From: Hypericum androsaemum
Taxonomy: Eukaryota; Streptophyta; Magnoliopsida; Malpighiales; Hypericaceae
Assembly (NCBI GenBank): GCA_963995505.1
Contig: OZ023181.1
Span: 11,032,221 to 11,096,220, forward strand
Length of the DNA: 64,000 bases
Direction: 5' to 3'
Below, in pieces: positions 22,106 to 34,100 of the stretch (positions are counted from its first letter, which is position 1; every line of letters starts with the position of its first letter). The notes below the pieces were generated by a model that was given only the letters and a program-made list of their open reading frames with translations, had not been told where the DNA came from and did not search any database. A program made the position numbers and the translations under genes.

Positions 22106-25100
22106 GGAAAGATAAGGAAAAAATGGCACTAAAGATAAGAAAAGCAAGAAAATGCAAGAAAAGGAAAGAAAGGTAAGAAAATGCAGAAAAGGCAAGAAAA
22201 AGGCAAGAAATAGAAAAGAAAAGGCCAGAAAAGATAATAAAAGGCACGAAAAGGCAAGTTAAGGAAAAATAAAGTAAGAAAATTGAAGAAAAAGGAAAGA
22301 TAAGGCAAGAAAATGGAAGGAAATGGCAAGATAAGGAAACTAAAGGCACGATAAGGCAAGAAAAGGTAAGAAAATGCAAGAAGAGGCAAGGAAAAGGCAA
22401 GAAAAGGAAAGGAAAAGGCAAGAAAAGGCAAGGAAAAGGCAAGATAAGGAAAGAAAAGGCATGAAAATGTAAGAAAAGATAAGAAAAAGTAAAAAAATGC
22501 AGGAAAAGGCAAGAAAAGGCAAGCAAAGGCAAGGAAAAGGCAAGATAAGGCAAGATAAGGAAAGAAAAGTTAAGAAATGGCAAGGAAAAGGAATGATAAG
22601 GGAAGAAAAGGCAAGAAAAGGGACGGAAAAGGCAAGATAAGGAAACAAAAGTCACGATAATGCAAGAAAAGGCAAGAAAAGGCAAGAAACGACAATAAAA
22701 TTCAAGAAAAGATAAGATAAACAAAGAAAATGCAAGAAAACGCAAGAAAAGGAAAGAATGGGCAAGATAAGGAAAAAAAAATAAGATAAGGCAAGATAAG
22801 GCAAGAAAAAGCAAGAAAAGGCAAGGAAACGGCAAGATAAGGAAAAAAAGGCATGATAAGGCAAGAAAAGGCAAGGAAAAAGCAAGAAAAGGCAAGAACA
22901 GCAAGAAAAGGCAAGATAAGGCAAGATAAGGAAAGATGAGGAAAGATAAGGCATGAAAAGGCAAGGAAAGGCATGAAAAGGGAAGGAAAAGGCAAGCTAA
23001 GGAAACAAAAGGCAAGGTAAGGCAAGATAAGGCAAGAAAAGGCAAGGAAAAGTAAAGAAAATGCAAGTAAAAGACAAGAAATGGCCAGAAAAGATAATAA
23101 AAGGCACGAAAAGGCAAGTTAAGGCAAGATAAGGCAAGGAAATTCAAGGAAAAGAAAAGATAAGGCAAGAAAAGGCAAGAAAGGGGAAGGAAAAGGTAAG
23201 ATAAGGTAAGAACGGGCAAGGAAAAGGCAGAAAAGGCAAGGAACTGACAAGAAAAGGCAAGAAATGACAATAAAAGGCAAGAAAAGGCTAGATAAGGAAA
23301 GCAAAGGTAAGAAAAGGCAAGAAAATGTAAGACAAGGCAAGAAAAGGCAAGGAAAGGCTAGGAATAAATACGAAAAGTCCAGAAAAGACAACAAAAGGAA
23401 AGAAAAGGCAAGTTAAGGCAAGACAAGGTAAGAAAATTCAAGGAAAAGGAAAGATAAGGCAAGAAAAGGGAACGAAAAGGCAAGATAAGTAAAGTAAAGG
23501 CAAGAAAAGGTAAGAAAAGGAAAGAACAGGCAAAGAAAAGATAATAAAGGGCAAGAAAAAGCAAGATAAGGAAAGAATAGGGAAGAATAGGCAAGAAAAG
23601 GCAAGAAAGGGCAAGATAAGAAAAAGTAAATTCAAGGAAAAGGAAAGATAAGGCAAGAAAAGGCAAGAAAAGGCAAGACAGTGGAAGGAAAAGGCAAGAT
23701 AAGGAAACAAAAGGCAAGATAAGGCAAGAAAAGGTAAGAAAAGGTAAGAACATGCAAGGAAAAGGCAAGGAAAAGGTAATATAAGGAAAGATAAGGCAAG
23801 ATAAGGCAAGAAAAGGTAAGAAAATGCAAGAATAGGTAAGCAAAAGGCAAGAAAGAGCAAGGAAAAGACAAGAAAAGGCAAGAAAAGGCAAGGAAAAGGT
23901 AAGATATGGAAATATAAGTCAAGATAAGGCAAGAAAATGCAAGAAAAAGTAGGAAAAGGTAAGAAAAGGCATGGAAAAGGCAAGATAAGGCAAGATAAGA
24001 CAAGAAAAAGGCAAGATAAGGAAAGAAAAGGTGAGATAAGGCAAGAAAAATGTTAGATATGGAAAGATAAGGCAAGATAAGGCAAGAAAATGCAAGAAAA
24101 AGAAAGATAAAGCAAGAAAAGGCAAGGAAAATGCAAGATAAGTAAAGAAAAGGCATGATAAGGCAACAAAAGGCAAGGAAAAGGAAAGATAAGGAAAGAA
24201 AAGGCAAGATAAAATAAGAAAAGGAAAGAAATGCAAGGAAAAGGTAAGAGAAGGAAATAAAAGGCAAGATTAGGCAAGAAAATGCAAGGTAAGGCAAGAC
24301 AAGTAAAAAATATACAATATATGGCAAGAAAATGTAAGAAAAGGAAGGAAAATGCAAGGAAAAGGTAAGATAAGGCATGGAAATGACAAGAAAGCGCAAG
24401 AAAAGACAACAAAAGATGAGAAAAGATAAGAAAAGGAAAAAAAATTCAAGAAAAGGCAAGATAAGGAAAGAAAAGTTAAGAAACGGCAAGGAAAAGGCAA
24501 GAAAATGTAAGGAATATACTAAAAAAGGGCAGAAAAGACAATAAAAGGCAAGAAAAGGCAAGTTTAGGCAAGATAAGGCAAGAAAATTCAAGAAAAAGAA
24601 AAGAAAAGGCAAGATAAGGCAAGAAAAGGGAATGAAAAGGCAAGATAAGAAAACAAAAGGCAAGATAAGGCAAGAAAAGGATAGAAAAAGCAAGAACAAG
24701 CAAAAAAAGGGAAAAAAAAAGCAAGAAAATGACAAGAAATAGCAAGAAAAGATAATAAAAGGCAAGAAAACGTAAGATAAGGAAAGAAAAGGCAAGAATA
24801 GGCAAGAAAGGGCAAGTTAGGGCAAGATAAGAAAAGAAAAGGCAAGATTAGGAAAGAAAAGGCATGATTAGGCAAGAAAAGGAAAGGAAAAGGCAAGAAA
24901 AGGCAAGATTAGGCAAGAAAAGGCAAGGAAAAGGTAAGATAAGGAAACATAAGGCAGTATAAGGCAAGAAAAGGCAAGATAACGTAAGAAAAGGCAAGAA
25001 AAGGGAAGGAAAAGGAAAGATAAAGAAAAAAGGCAAGATAATGCATGAAAAGGTAAGAAAAGAGAAGAAAAGGCAAGGAAAAGACAAGAAAAGGCCAAAA

Positions 25101-28100
25101 AGGATAATAAAAGGCACGCGAAGGCTAGTTAAGGGAAGATAAGGCATGAAAATTTAATGAAAAGGAAATATAAGGCAAGATAAGGCAAGAAAATGCATGA
25201 AAGGGAAAGGAAAAGGCAAGATAAGGAAACAAAAGGCAAGATAAGGTAAGAAAAGGCAAGAACAGGCAAGGATAAGGTAAGATAAGGAAAGATAAGGCAA
25301 GATAAGGAAAGAAATTGCAAGCTAACACAAGGAAAAGACATGAAAAGGCAAGAAAAGGCAAGGGAAAGGCAAGAAAAAGCAAGGAATAGACAAGAAAAGG
25401 CCAAAAAGATAATAAAAGGCAAGAAAAGGCAAGTTAAGGGAAAATAAGGCAAGAAAATTCAAGGAAAAGGAAAGATAAGGCAAGAAAAGGCAAGACAAGG
25501 GAACGAAAAGGTGAGATAAGGTAAGAAAAGGCAAGAAAAGGCAAAGAAAAGGCAAGAAAAAGAAAAGAAATGACAAAAAAAGGCAAGAAAACATAATAAA
25601 AGGCAAGATAAGGCAAGATAAGGAAAGAAAAGGCAAGAAAAGGCAAGGAAATGGCAAGATAAGACAAGAAAAGGCAAGAAAAGGCAAGAAAAAGCAAGAT
25701 AAGGCAAGAAAAGGCAAGGAAAATGTAAGATAAGGCAAGAAAAGGGAAGGAAAATGGAAGATAAGGAAACAAAAGGCAAGATAAGGTAAGATAAGGGAAG
25801 GAAAAGATAAGAAAATGCAAGTTAAGGGAAGATGAGGCAAGAAAATTCAAGGAAAAGGAAAGATAAGGCAAGAAGAGGAAAGATAAGGGAATGAAAAAGC
25901 AAGAAAAGGAAAGAAAAGGCAAAGAAAAGGCAAGAAAAGGCAAAGAAAAGGCAAGAAAAAGCAAAGAAATGACAAGAAAAGACAATAAAAGGCAAGAAAA
26001 GGCAAGAAAAGGAAAGAAAATTCAAGAATAGGCAAGAAACGGCAAGAAAGCGCAAGAAAAGGCAAGATAAGGCAAGATAAGGCAAGAAAAAGTAAGAAAA
26101 GGCAAGATAAGGAAAGAAAAGGCATGATAAGGCAAGAAAAGGCAAGGAAAGGTAAGATAAGGAAAGATAAGGCAAGATAAGGAAAAAAAAGGCAAGATAA
26201 GGAAAGAAAAGGAATGATAAGGCAAGAAATGGCAAGGAAAAGGTAAATGAAGGGAAGAAAAGAAAAGGGAAGAAAAGGCAAGGTAAGACAAGACAAGTCA
26301 AAAAAAGGCAAGATATGGCAAGAAAAGGTAAGAAAAGGCAAGAACAGTCCAAGAAAAGGCAAGAAAAGGCTAGAAAATGACAAGAAAAGGCAAGAAAATG
26401 ACAAGAAAAGCCAAGAAAAGGCAAGGAAAAGGCAAGAAAATGCAAGGAATAGACAAGTAAAGGCCAGAAAAGTCAATAAAAGGCAAGAAAATGCACGTTA
26501 AGGTAAGATTAGGCAAGAAAAGTCAAGGAAAAGGAAAGATAAGGCAAGAAAAGGGAACGAAAAGGCAAGATAAGGAAATTAAATGCAAGATAAGGAAAGA
26601 AAAGGTAAGAAAAGGCAAGAACAGACAAATAAAAGGCAAGAAAATGCAAGGAAATGACATGAAAAGGCAAGAAAAGACAATAAAAGGCATGAAAAGGCAA
26701 TATAAGAAAAGAAAAGGCAAGAATAGGCAAGAAAAGGCAACAAAGGGCAAGATAAGGAAAGAAAATGCAAGACAAGGCAAGACAAGGCAAGAAAAAGTAA
26801 GAAAAGGCAAGAAAAGGTAAGATAAGGAAAGAAAAGTTATGATAAGGCTAGAAAAGTTAAGGAAAAGGCAAGAAAAGACAAGATAAGGCAAGAAAAGGCA
26901 AGGAAAATTTAAGATAAGGAAAGATAAGGCATGATAAGGCAAGAAATGGTAAGAAAAGGCAAGATAAGGCAAGAAAATGCAAGAAAAAGCAAGATAAGGC
27001 AGGAAAAGGCAAGAAAAAGGCAAGGTAAGGAAAGAAAAGGCATGATAAAGCAAGAAAAGGCAAGCGAAAGGCAAGATAAGGAAAGAAAAGGCAAGATAAG
27101 GCAAGAAAAGGCAAGATAAGGCAAGATAAGGCAAGAAAAGGCAAGAAAAGGCAAGGAAAATGTAAGATAAGGAAAGATAAGGCAAGATAAGGCAAGAAAA
27201 GGCAAGATAATGCAAGAAAAAGCAAGATAAGGCAAGAAAAGGCAAGATAAGGAAAGAAAACGCATGATAAGGCAAGAAATGGCAAGGAAAAGGCAAGAAA
27301 AGGCTAGGAAAGGTAAGAAAAGGCAAGTAAAGGGAAGGAAAAGGAAAGAAAAGGCCAGAAAAGATAATAATAGGCATGAAAAGGCAAGTTAAGGCAAGAT
27401 AAGGCAAAAAAATTCAAGGACAAGGAAAGTAAAGGCAAGATAAGGGAAGAAAAGGCAAGAAAGGGGAAGGAATAGGCAAGTTAAGGAAACAAAAGTAAGG
27501 ATAAGGCAAGATAAGGCAAGAATAGGTAAGAAAAGGCAAGAACAGGCAAGGAAAAGGCAAGAAAAGGCAAGGAAAAGGAAAGAAAAGGCAAGGAAATGGT
27601 TAGATAAGGAAAGATAAGTCAAGATAAGGGAAGATAAGGCATGAAAAGGCAAGAAAAAGCAATATAAGGCAAGAAAAAGCAATATAAGGCAAGAAAAGGC
27701 AAGATAATGAAAGAAAAGGCATGATAAGGCTAGAAAAGGCAATATAAGGTAACAAAAGGCAAGATAACACAAGAAAAGGAAAGAAATGCAAGGAAAGGGT
27801 AAGATAAGGAAAGAAAATGGAAGAAAAGGCAATGTAAGGCAAGATAGGTTAAAAAAAGGACAGAGAAGGCAAGAAAAGGTAAGAAAAGGCAAGAACGGGC
27901 TAGGAAAAGGCAAGAAAAGGCAATGAATTGACAAGAAAAGGTAAGAAAAGATAAGAAAAGGCAAGAAAAGGTAAGATACTGCAAGATAAGGCAAGAAAAA
28001 GCAAGAAAAGGAAAGGAAAAGGCAAGATAAGGAAAGAAAAGGCAAGAAAACGGAAGATACGGCAAGATAAAGCAAGAAAAAGCAAGAAAAGGCAAGGAAA

Positions 28101-31100
28101 AGGCTAGATAAGGAAAGAAAAGGCATGATAAGGCAAGAAAAGGCAAGGAAATGTAAGATAAGGAAAGATAAAGCAAGACAAGGTAAGAAAAAGCAAGGAA
28201 AAGGCAAGATAAGGAAACAAAAGGCAAGATAAAGCAAGAAAAGGTAAGAAAAGGCAAGAAAAGGCAAGGAAAGTCAAGGAAAAGATAAGAAAAGATTGAA
28301 AAGACAATAAAAGGCACAAAAAGCCAAGTTAAGGCAAGAAAATTAAAGGAAAATGAAAGATAAGGCAAGAAAAGGAAAGAAATAGCAAGAAAAGGCAAGG
28401 AAAAGGCAAGAAAAGGCAAGGGAAAGGTAAGATAAGGCATGGTAAGGCAAGATAAGGCATGAAAAAGCAAGATAAGGCATGAAAAGGCAAGAAAAAGGCA
28501 AGATAAGGAAAGAAAAGGCATGATAAGGCAAGAAAAGGCAAGGAAAAGGCAAGATAAGGCAAGCAAAGGCAAGGTAAGGCAAGACAAGTCAAAAAAAGGC
28601 AAGATATGGCAAGAAAAGGTAAGAAAAGGCAAGAACAGGCAAGAAAAATGCAAGAAAAGTTAAGGAAATGACAAGAAAATGCAAGGAAAGACAATTAAAG
28701 GCACGAAAAGGTAAACTAAGGAAACTAAAAGGGAAGAAAATGCAAGATAAGGCAAGGAAAGGACAAGAAATGGCAAGAAAAGGGAAGGAAAATGTAAGAT
28801 AAGGAAAGATAAGGCAAGAAAAGGCAAGATAAAGCATGAAAAGGCAAGATAAAGCAAGAAAAGGCAAGAAAAGGCAAGGAAAAGGCAAGATAAGGAAAGA
28901 AAAGGCATGATGAGGCAAGAAAAGGCCAGGAAAAGGCAAGCTAACACAAGAAAAGACAAGAAATACAAGGAAAAGAAAAGATAAGGAAAGAAAAGGCAAG
29001 AAAAGGTAAGATAAGACAAGAAAAGGCAAGACAGGTTAAAAAAAAGCAAGAAAAGGTAAGAAAAGGTAAGAAAAGGCAAGAACAGCCTAGGAAAAGGCAA
29101 GAAAAGGCAAGGAAATGACAAGAAAAGATAAGGCAAGATATGGAAAAAAGGCAAGATATGGAAAAAAGGAAAGATAAAACAAGAAAATGCAAGAACAGGC
29201 AAGGAAAAGGCAAGAAAAGGCATGGAAAATATAAGAAAAGGTAAGGAAAAGGTAAGATAAGGAAAGATAAGGCAAGATAAGTAATGAAAAGGCAAGAAAT
29301 AGCAAGATAAGGCAAGAAAAGGCAATGAAAAGGGATGATATGGAAAGAAAAGGCAAGATAACACAAGAAAAGGTAAGAAATACAAGGAAAAGGAAAGATA
29401 AGGAAAGAAAAGGCAAGAAAAGGCAAGGTAAGGCAAGACAAGTTAAAAAAAGGCAAGTTAAGAAAAAGAAAAGGCAAGAAAAATCAAGAACAGGCTAGGA
29501 AAAGGCAAGATAAGACAAGAAAAGGCAAGAAAAGGGAATGAAAAGGCAAGAAAAGGAAATAAATGGCAAGATAAGACAAGATAAGGCAAGAAAAGATAAG
29601 AAAAGGCAAAAACATGCAAAGAAAAGGCAAGAAAAGGCAAGGAAATGACAAGTAAAGGCAAGATAAGGAAAGAAAAGGCAAGAATAGGCAAGAAAAGGTA
29701 AGAAGGGGCAAGATAAGGAATGTTAAGGCAAGAAAAGGCAAGAGAAAGCAAGAAAAGGCAAGAAAAGGCGTGATAAGGAAAGAAAAGGCAAGGAAAAGGC
29801 AAGAAAAGGCAAGATAAGGCAAGATAAGGCATGAAAAGGCAAGAAAAAGCATGATAAGGCAAGAAAAGGCAAGATAAGGAAAGAAAAGGCATGATAAGGC
29901 AAGAAAAGGCAAGGAAAAGGAATGATAAGGAAAGAAAATGCAAGATAACAAAAGAAAAGGCAAGAAAAGGCAAGATAAAGCAAGAAAAGGCGAGGTAAGG
30001 AAAGACAGGTTAAAAAAGGCAAGAAAAGGTAAGAAAAATCAAGACAAGCTAGGAAAAGGCAAGATAAGACAAGAAAATGTAAGAAAAGGAAACAAATGGC
30101 AAGATAAGGCAAGAAAAGCTGAGAAAAGGCAAGGACATGCAAAGAAAAGGCAAGGAAATGACAAGAAAGGCAAGATAAGGAAAGAAAAGGCAAGAATAGG
30201 CAGGAAAAGGCAAGAAAGGGCAAGATAAGGAAAGATAAGGCAAGATAAGTCAAGATAAGGCAAGAAAAAGCAAGATAAGGCATGTAAAGGCAAGATAATG
30301 AAAGAAAAGGCATGATAAGGCAAGAAAAGACAAGGAAAAGGCAAGAAAAGGCAAGATATGGCAAGTAAAGGCAAGGAAAAGGTAAGATAAGGAAAGATAA
30401 GGCAAGAAAAGGGAAGGAAAAGGCAAGATAAGGAAACAAAAGGCAAGATAAGGCAACAAAAGTTAAGAAAAGGCAAGAAAATGCAAGTAAAAGACAAGAA
30501 AAGGCCAGAAAAGATAATAAAAGGCACGAAAAGGCAAGTCAAGGCAAGATAAGGAAAGAAATATCAGGAAAAAGAAAAGATGAGGCAAGATAAGGCAAGA
30601 AAAGGCAAGAAAGGGGAAGGAAAAGGTAAGATATGGAAAAAAAAAGCTAAGATAAGGCAAGAAAAGGCAAGAAAAGGCAAGGAAAAGGCAAGAAAAGGCA
30701 AGAAAAAGATAAGAAAAGGCAAAAAAGGCAAGGACAAGGTAAGATAAGGCAAGATAAGCCATGAAAAGGCAAGAAAAAGGCAAGATAAGGAAAGAAAAGG
30801 CATGATAAGGCAAGAAAAGGCAAGTAAAAGGGATGATAAGGAAAGAAAAGGCAAGATAACACAAGAAAAGGCAAGAAATATAAGAAAAAGGAAAGATAAG
30901 GAAAGAAAAGGCAAGAAAAGGCAAGATAAGGCAAGAAAAGGCAAGGTAAGGTAAGACAGGTTAAAAAAAGGCAAGTTAAGGCAACAAAAGGTAAGAAAAA
31001 TCAAGAACAGGCTAGGAAAAGACAAGAAAAGGCAAGGAAATGATAAGAAAAGGCAAGAAAAGCTAAGATAAGGAAAGAAAAGGCAAGAAAGGGCAAGAAA

Positions 31101-34100
31101 GGGCAACATAAGGAAAGAAAAGGAAAGAAAATGCAAGATAAGGCAAGATAAGGCAAGAAATAGCAAGAAAAGGCAAGAAAAGGCAAGGAAAAGGCAAGAA
31201 AAGTCAAGAAAAGGCTAGGAAAGGCAAGATAAGGAAACAAAAGGCAAGATAAGGCAAGAAAAAGGAAGAAAAGGCAGGAGAAGGTAAGAAAAGGCAAGAA
31301 AATGCAAGATAAGAAAGGAAAAGGCAAGCAAAGGCAAGAAATGGAATGAAAAAGGCGAGATAAGAAAAGATCAGACAAGAAAAGGAAAGAAAAGACTAGT
31401 AAAGGCAAGAAATGGCAAGAAAATGCAATATAAGGCAAGGAAAATGTAGGAAAAGGCAAGAAAAGGTAAGGAAAAGGCAAGATAAGGAAACACACGCAAG
31501 ATAAGGCAAGAAAAGGCAAGATAAGGCAAGAAAAAGCAAGAAAAGGCAAGATAAGGCAAGAAAAAGCAAGAAAAGGGAAGGAAAAGGCAAGATATGGAAA
31601 AAAAGGTAATATACGGCAAGAAAAGGCAAGAACATGCAAGAAAAGGCAAGAAAAGATAATAAAAGGCCAAAAAAGGCAAGAAAAGGGAAGATAAGGCAAG
31701 GAAAAGACAAGATAAAGGAAGATAAAGAAAGAAAAGGAAAGATAAGGCATGAAAAGGCAAGAAAAAGCAAGATGAGGCAAGAAAAGGAAAGGAAAAGGGA
31801 AGATAAGGAAAGAAAAGGCATGATAAGGCAAGAAAAGACAAGGAAAAGGCAAGATAAGGAAAGAAAAGGCACGATAATATAAGAAAAGGCAAGAAATACA
31901 AGGAAAAGGCAAGAAAAGGCAAGAAAAGGCAAGATAAAGCAAGAATAGGCAAGGTAAGGAAATATAGGTTAAAAAAAGGCAAGAAAAGTTAAGAAAAGGC
32001 AAGAACAGCCTAGGAAAAGGCAAGAAAAGGCAAAGATATGGCAAGAAAAAAATAAGAAAATACAATAAAAGGCACGAAAAGCCAAGATAAGGAAAGAAAA
32101 GGCGAGAAAGGGCAATAAAAGGAAAGATAAGGCAAGAATAGGCAAGAAATGGCAATAAAAGGCAAGAAAAGGCAAGAAAAAGGTAAGAAAAAGCAAGAAA
32201 AGGCAAGAAAAGGCTAGGAAAGGCAAGAAAAGGAAATAAAAGGCAAGAAAAAGCAAGAAAAGGCAAGATAAGGTAAGAGAAGGCAAGAAAATACAATATA
32301 AAGAAAGAAAAGGCTAGCAAAGGCCATAAATGGAAAGGAAAAGGCAACATAAGACAAGATCAGAAAAGAAAAGGAAAGAAAAGATAAGTAAAGGCAAGAA
32401 AAGGCAAGAAAATGCAAGATAAGGCAAGGAAAATACAGAAAAGGTAAGAAAAGGCAAGGAAAAGGCAAGATAAAGAAAGGCAAGGAAAAGTAAGATAAGG
32501 CAAGGAAAAGGTAAGATAAAGGAAGATAAGGCAAGAAAAAGCAAAATAAGGGAACAAAAGACAAGGAAATGGCATGATAGGCAAAGAATAAGCATGATAA
32601 GGCAACACAAGGCAAGGAAAAGGAAAGAAAAAGGCAAGATTAGGAAAGAAAGGGAAAGATAACGCAAGAAAAGGCAAAAAACGTAAGGAAAAGTTAAGAT
32701 AAGGAAAGAAAAGGCAAGATAAGGCAAGACAAGGCAAAAAAAGATTAGAAAAGGCAAGATAAGACAAGGAAAAGGCAAGATAAGGCAAGAAAAGGCAAGA
32801 AAAGGCATGAAAAGGCAAGATAAGGCAAGAAAAGCCAAGAAAAGGAAAGAAAAGGTAAGGAAAGGCAGGGAAAATGCAAGATAAGGAAAGAAAAGGCAAG
32901 ATAGAGCAAAATAAGATAAGAAAAGGCAAGCAAAGGAAACTAAAGGCATGATAAGGCAAGAAAAGGCAAGATAAGGCAAGAAAAAAAATAAAAGCCAAAA
33001 TAAGAAAAGAAAAGGAAATAAAAGGAAAGTTAAGGAAAAAAAGGCAAGATAAGGCAAGAAAAGGAAAGAAAAGGGATAAAAAGGCAAGATAAGGGAAGAA
33101 AATGCAAGAAAAAGGCAAGAAAAAGAAAGAAAAGGCAAGATAAGGGAAGAAAATGCAAGAAAAAGGCAAGAAAAAGAAAGTAAAGGCAAGAAAAGGCAAG
33201 ATAAGGCATGAAAAGGCAAGAAAAATGCAAGATAAGGGAAGATAAGGTAAGAAAAGGCAAGAAAAGGCAAGAAAAGGTAAGAAACGGTAAGGAAAAGGCA
33301 AGAAAATGCAAGGAATAGATAAAAAAGGGCCAGAAAAGAAAATAAAAGGCACGAAAAAGCAAGATAAGGTAAGAAAATTCAAGGAAAAGGAAAGATAAGG
33401 CAAGAAAAGGCAAGATAAGGTAAGAAAAGGCAAGATAAAGCAAGATAAGGCAAGAAAAGGAAAAAAAGGCAAAAAAAGGTAAGAAAAGGCAAGGAAAAGG
33501 CAAGAAAAGGCAAGGAATAGACAAGAAAAGGCCAGAAAAGACAATAAAAGGCACGAAAAGGCAAGATAAGGTAAGAAAATTCAAGGAAAAGAAAAGATAA
33601 GGCAAGAAAAGGCATGAAAAGCCAAAAAAGGAGAAGGAAACAAAAGGTAAGATAAGGTAAGAAAAATAGGAACAGGCAACGCAAATGCAAGAAAAGGCAA
33701 GGAAAATATAAGAAAAGGTAAGAAAAGGCAAGGAAAAGGTAAGATAAGGAAAAATAAGGCAAGATAAGGCAAGGAAAGGCAAGATAAGGAAAGAAAAGGC
33801 AAGATAAGGGAAGAAAAGGCAAGGAAAGGTAAGATAAGGAAAGAAAAGGCAAGATAAGGGAAGAAAAGGCAAGTAAAAGGCAAGAAAAGGCAAGATAAGG
33901 CAAGTAAAGGCAAGGAAAAGGTAAGATAAGGAAAGATAAGACATGATAAGGCAAGAAAAGGCAAGAAAAGGTAAGAAAAAGGAAGGAAAAGGCAAGATAA
34001 GGAAACAAAAGGCAAGAAAAGGCAAGAAAAGGAAAGAAAAAGGAAGGAAAAGGCAAGATAAGGAAACAAAAGGCAAGATAAGGCAAGAAAAGGCAAGAAA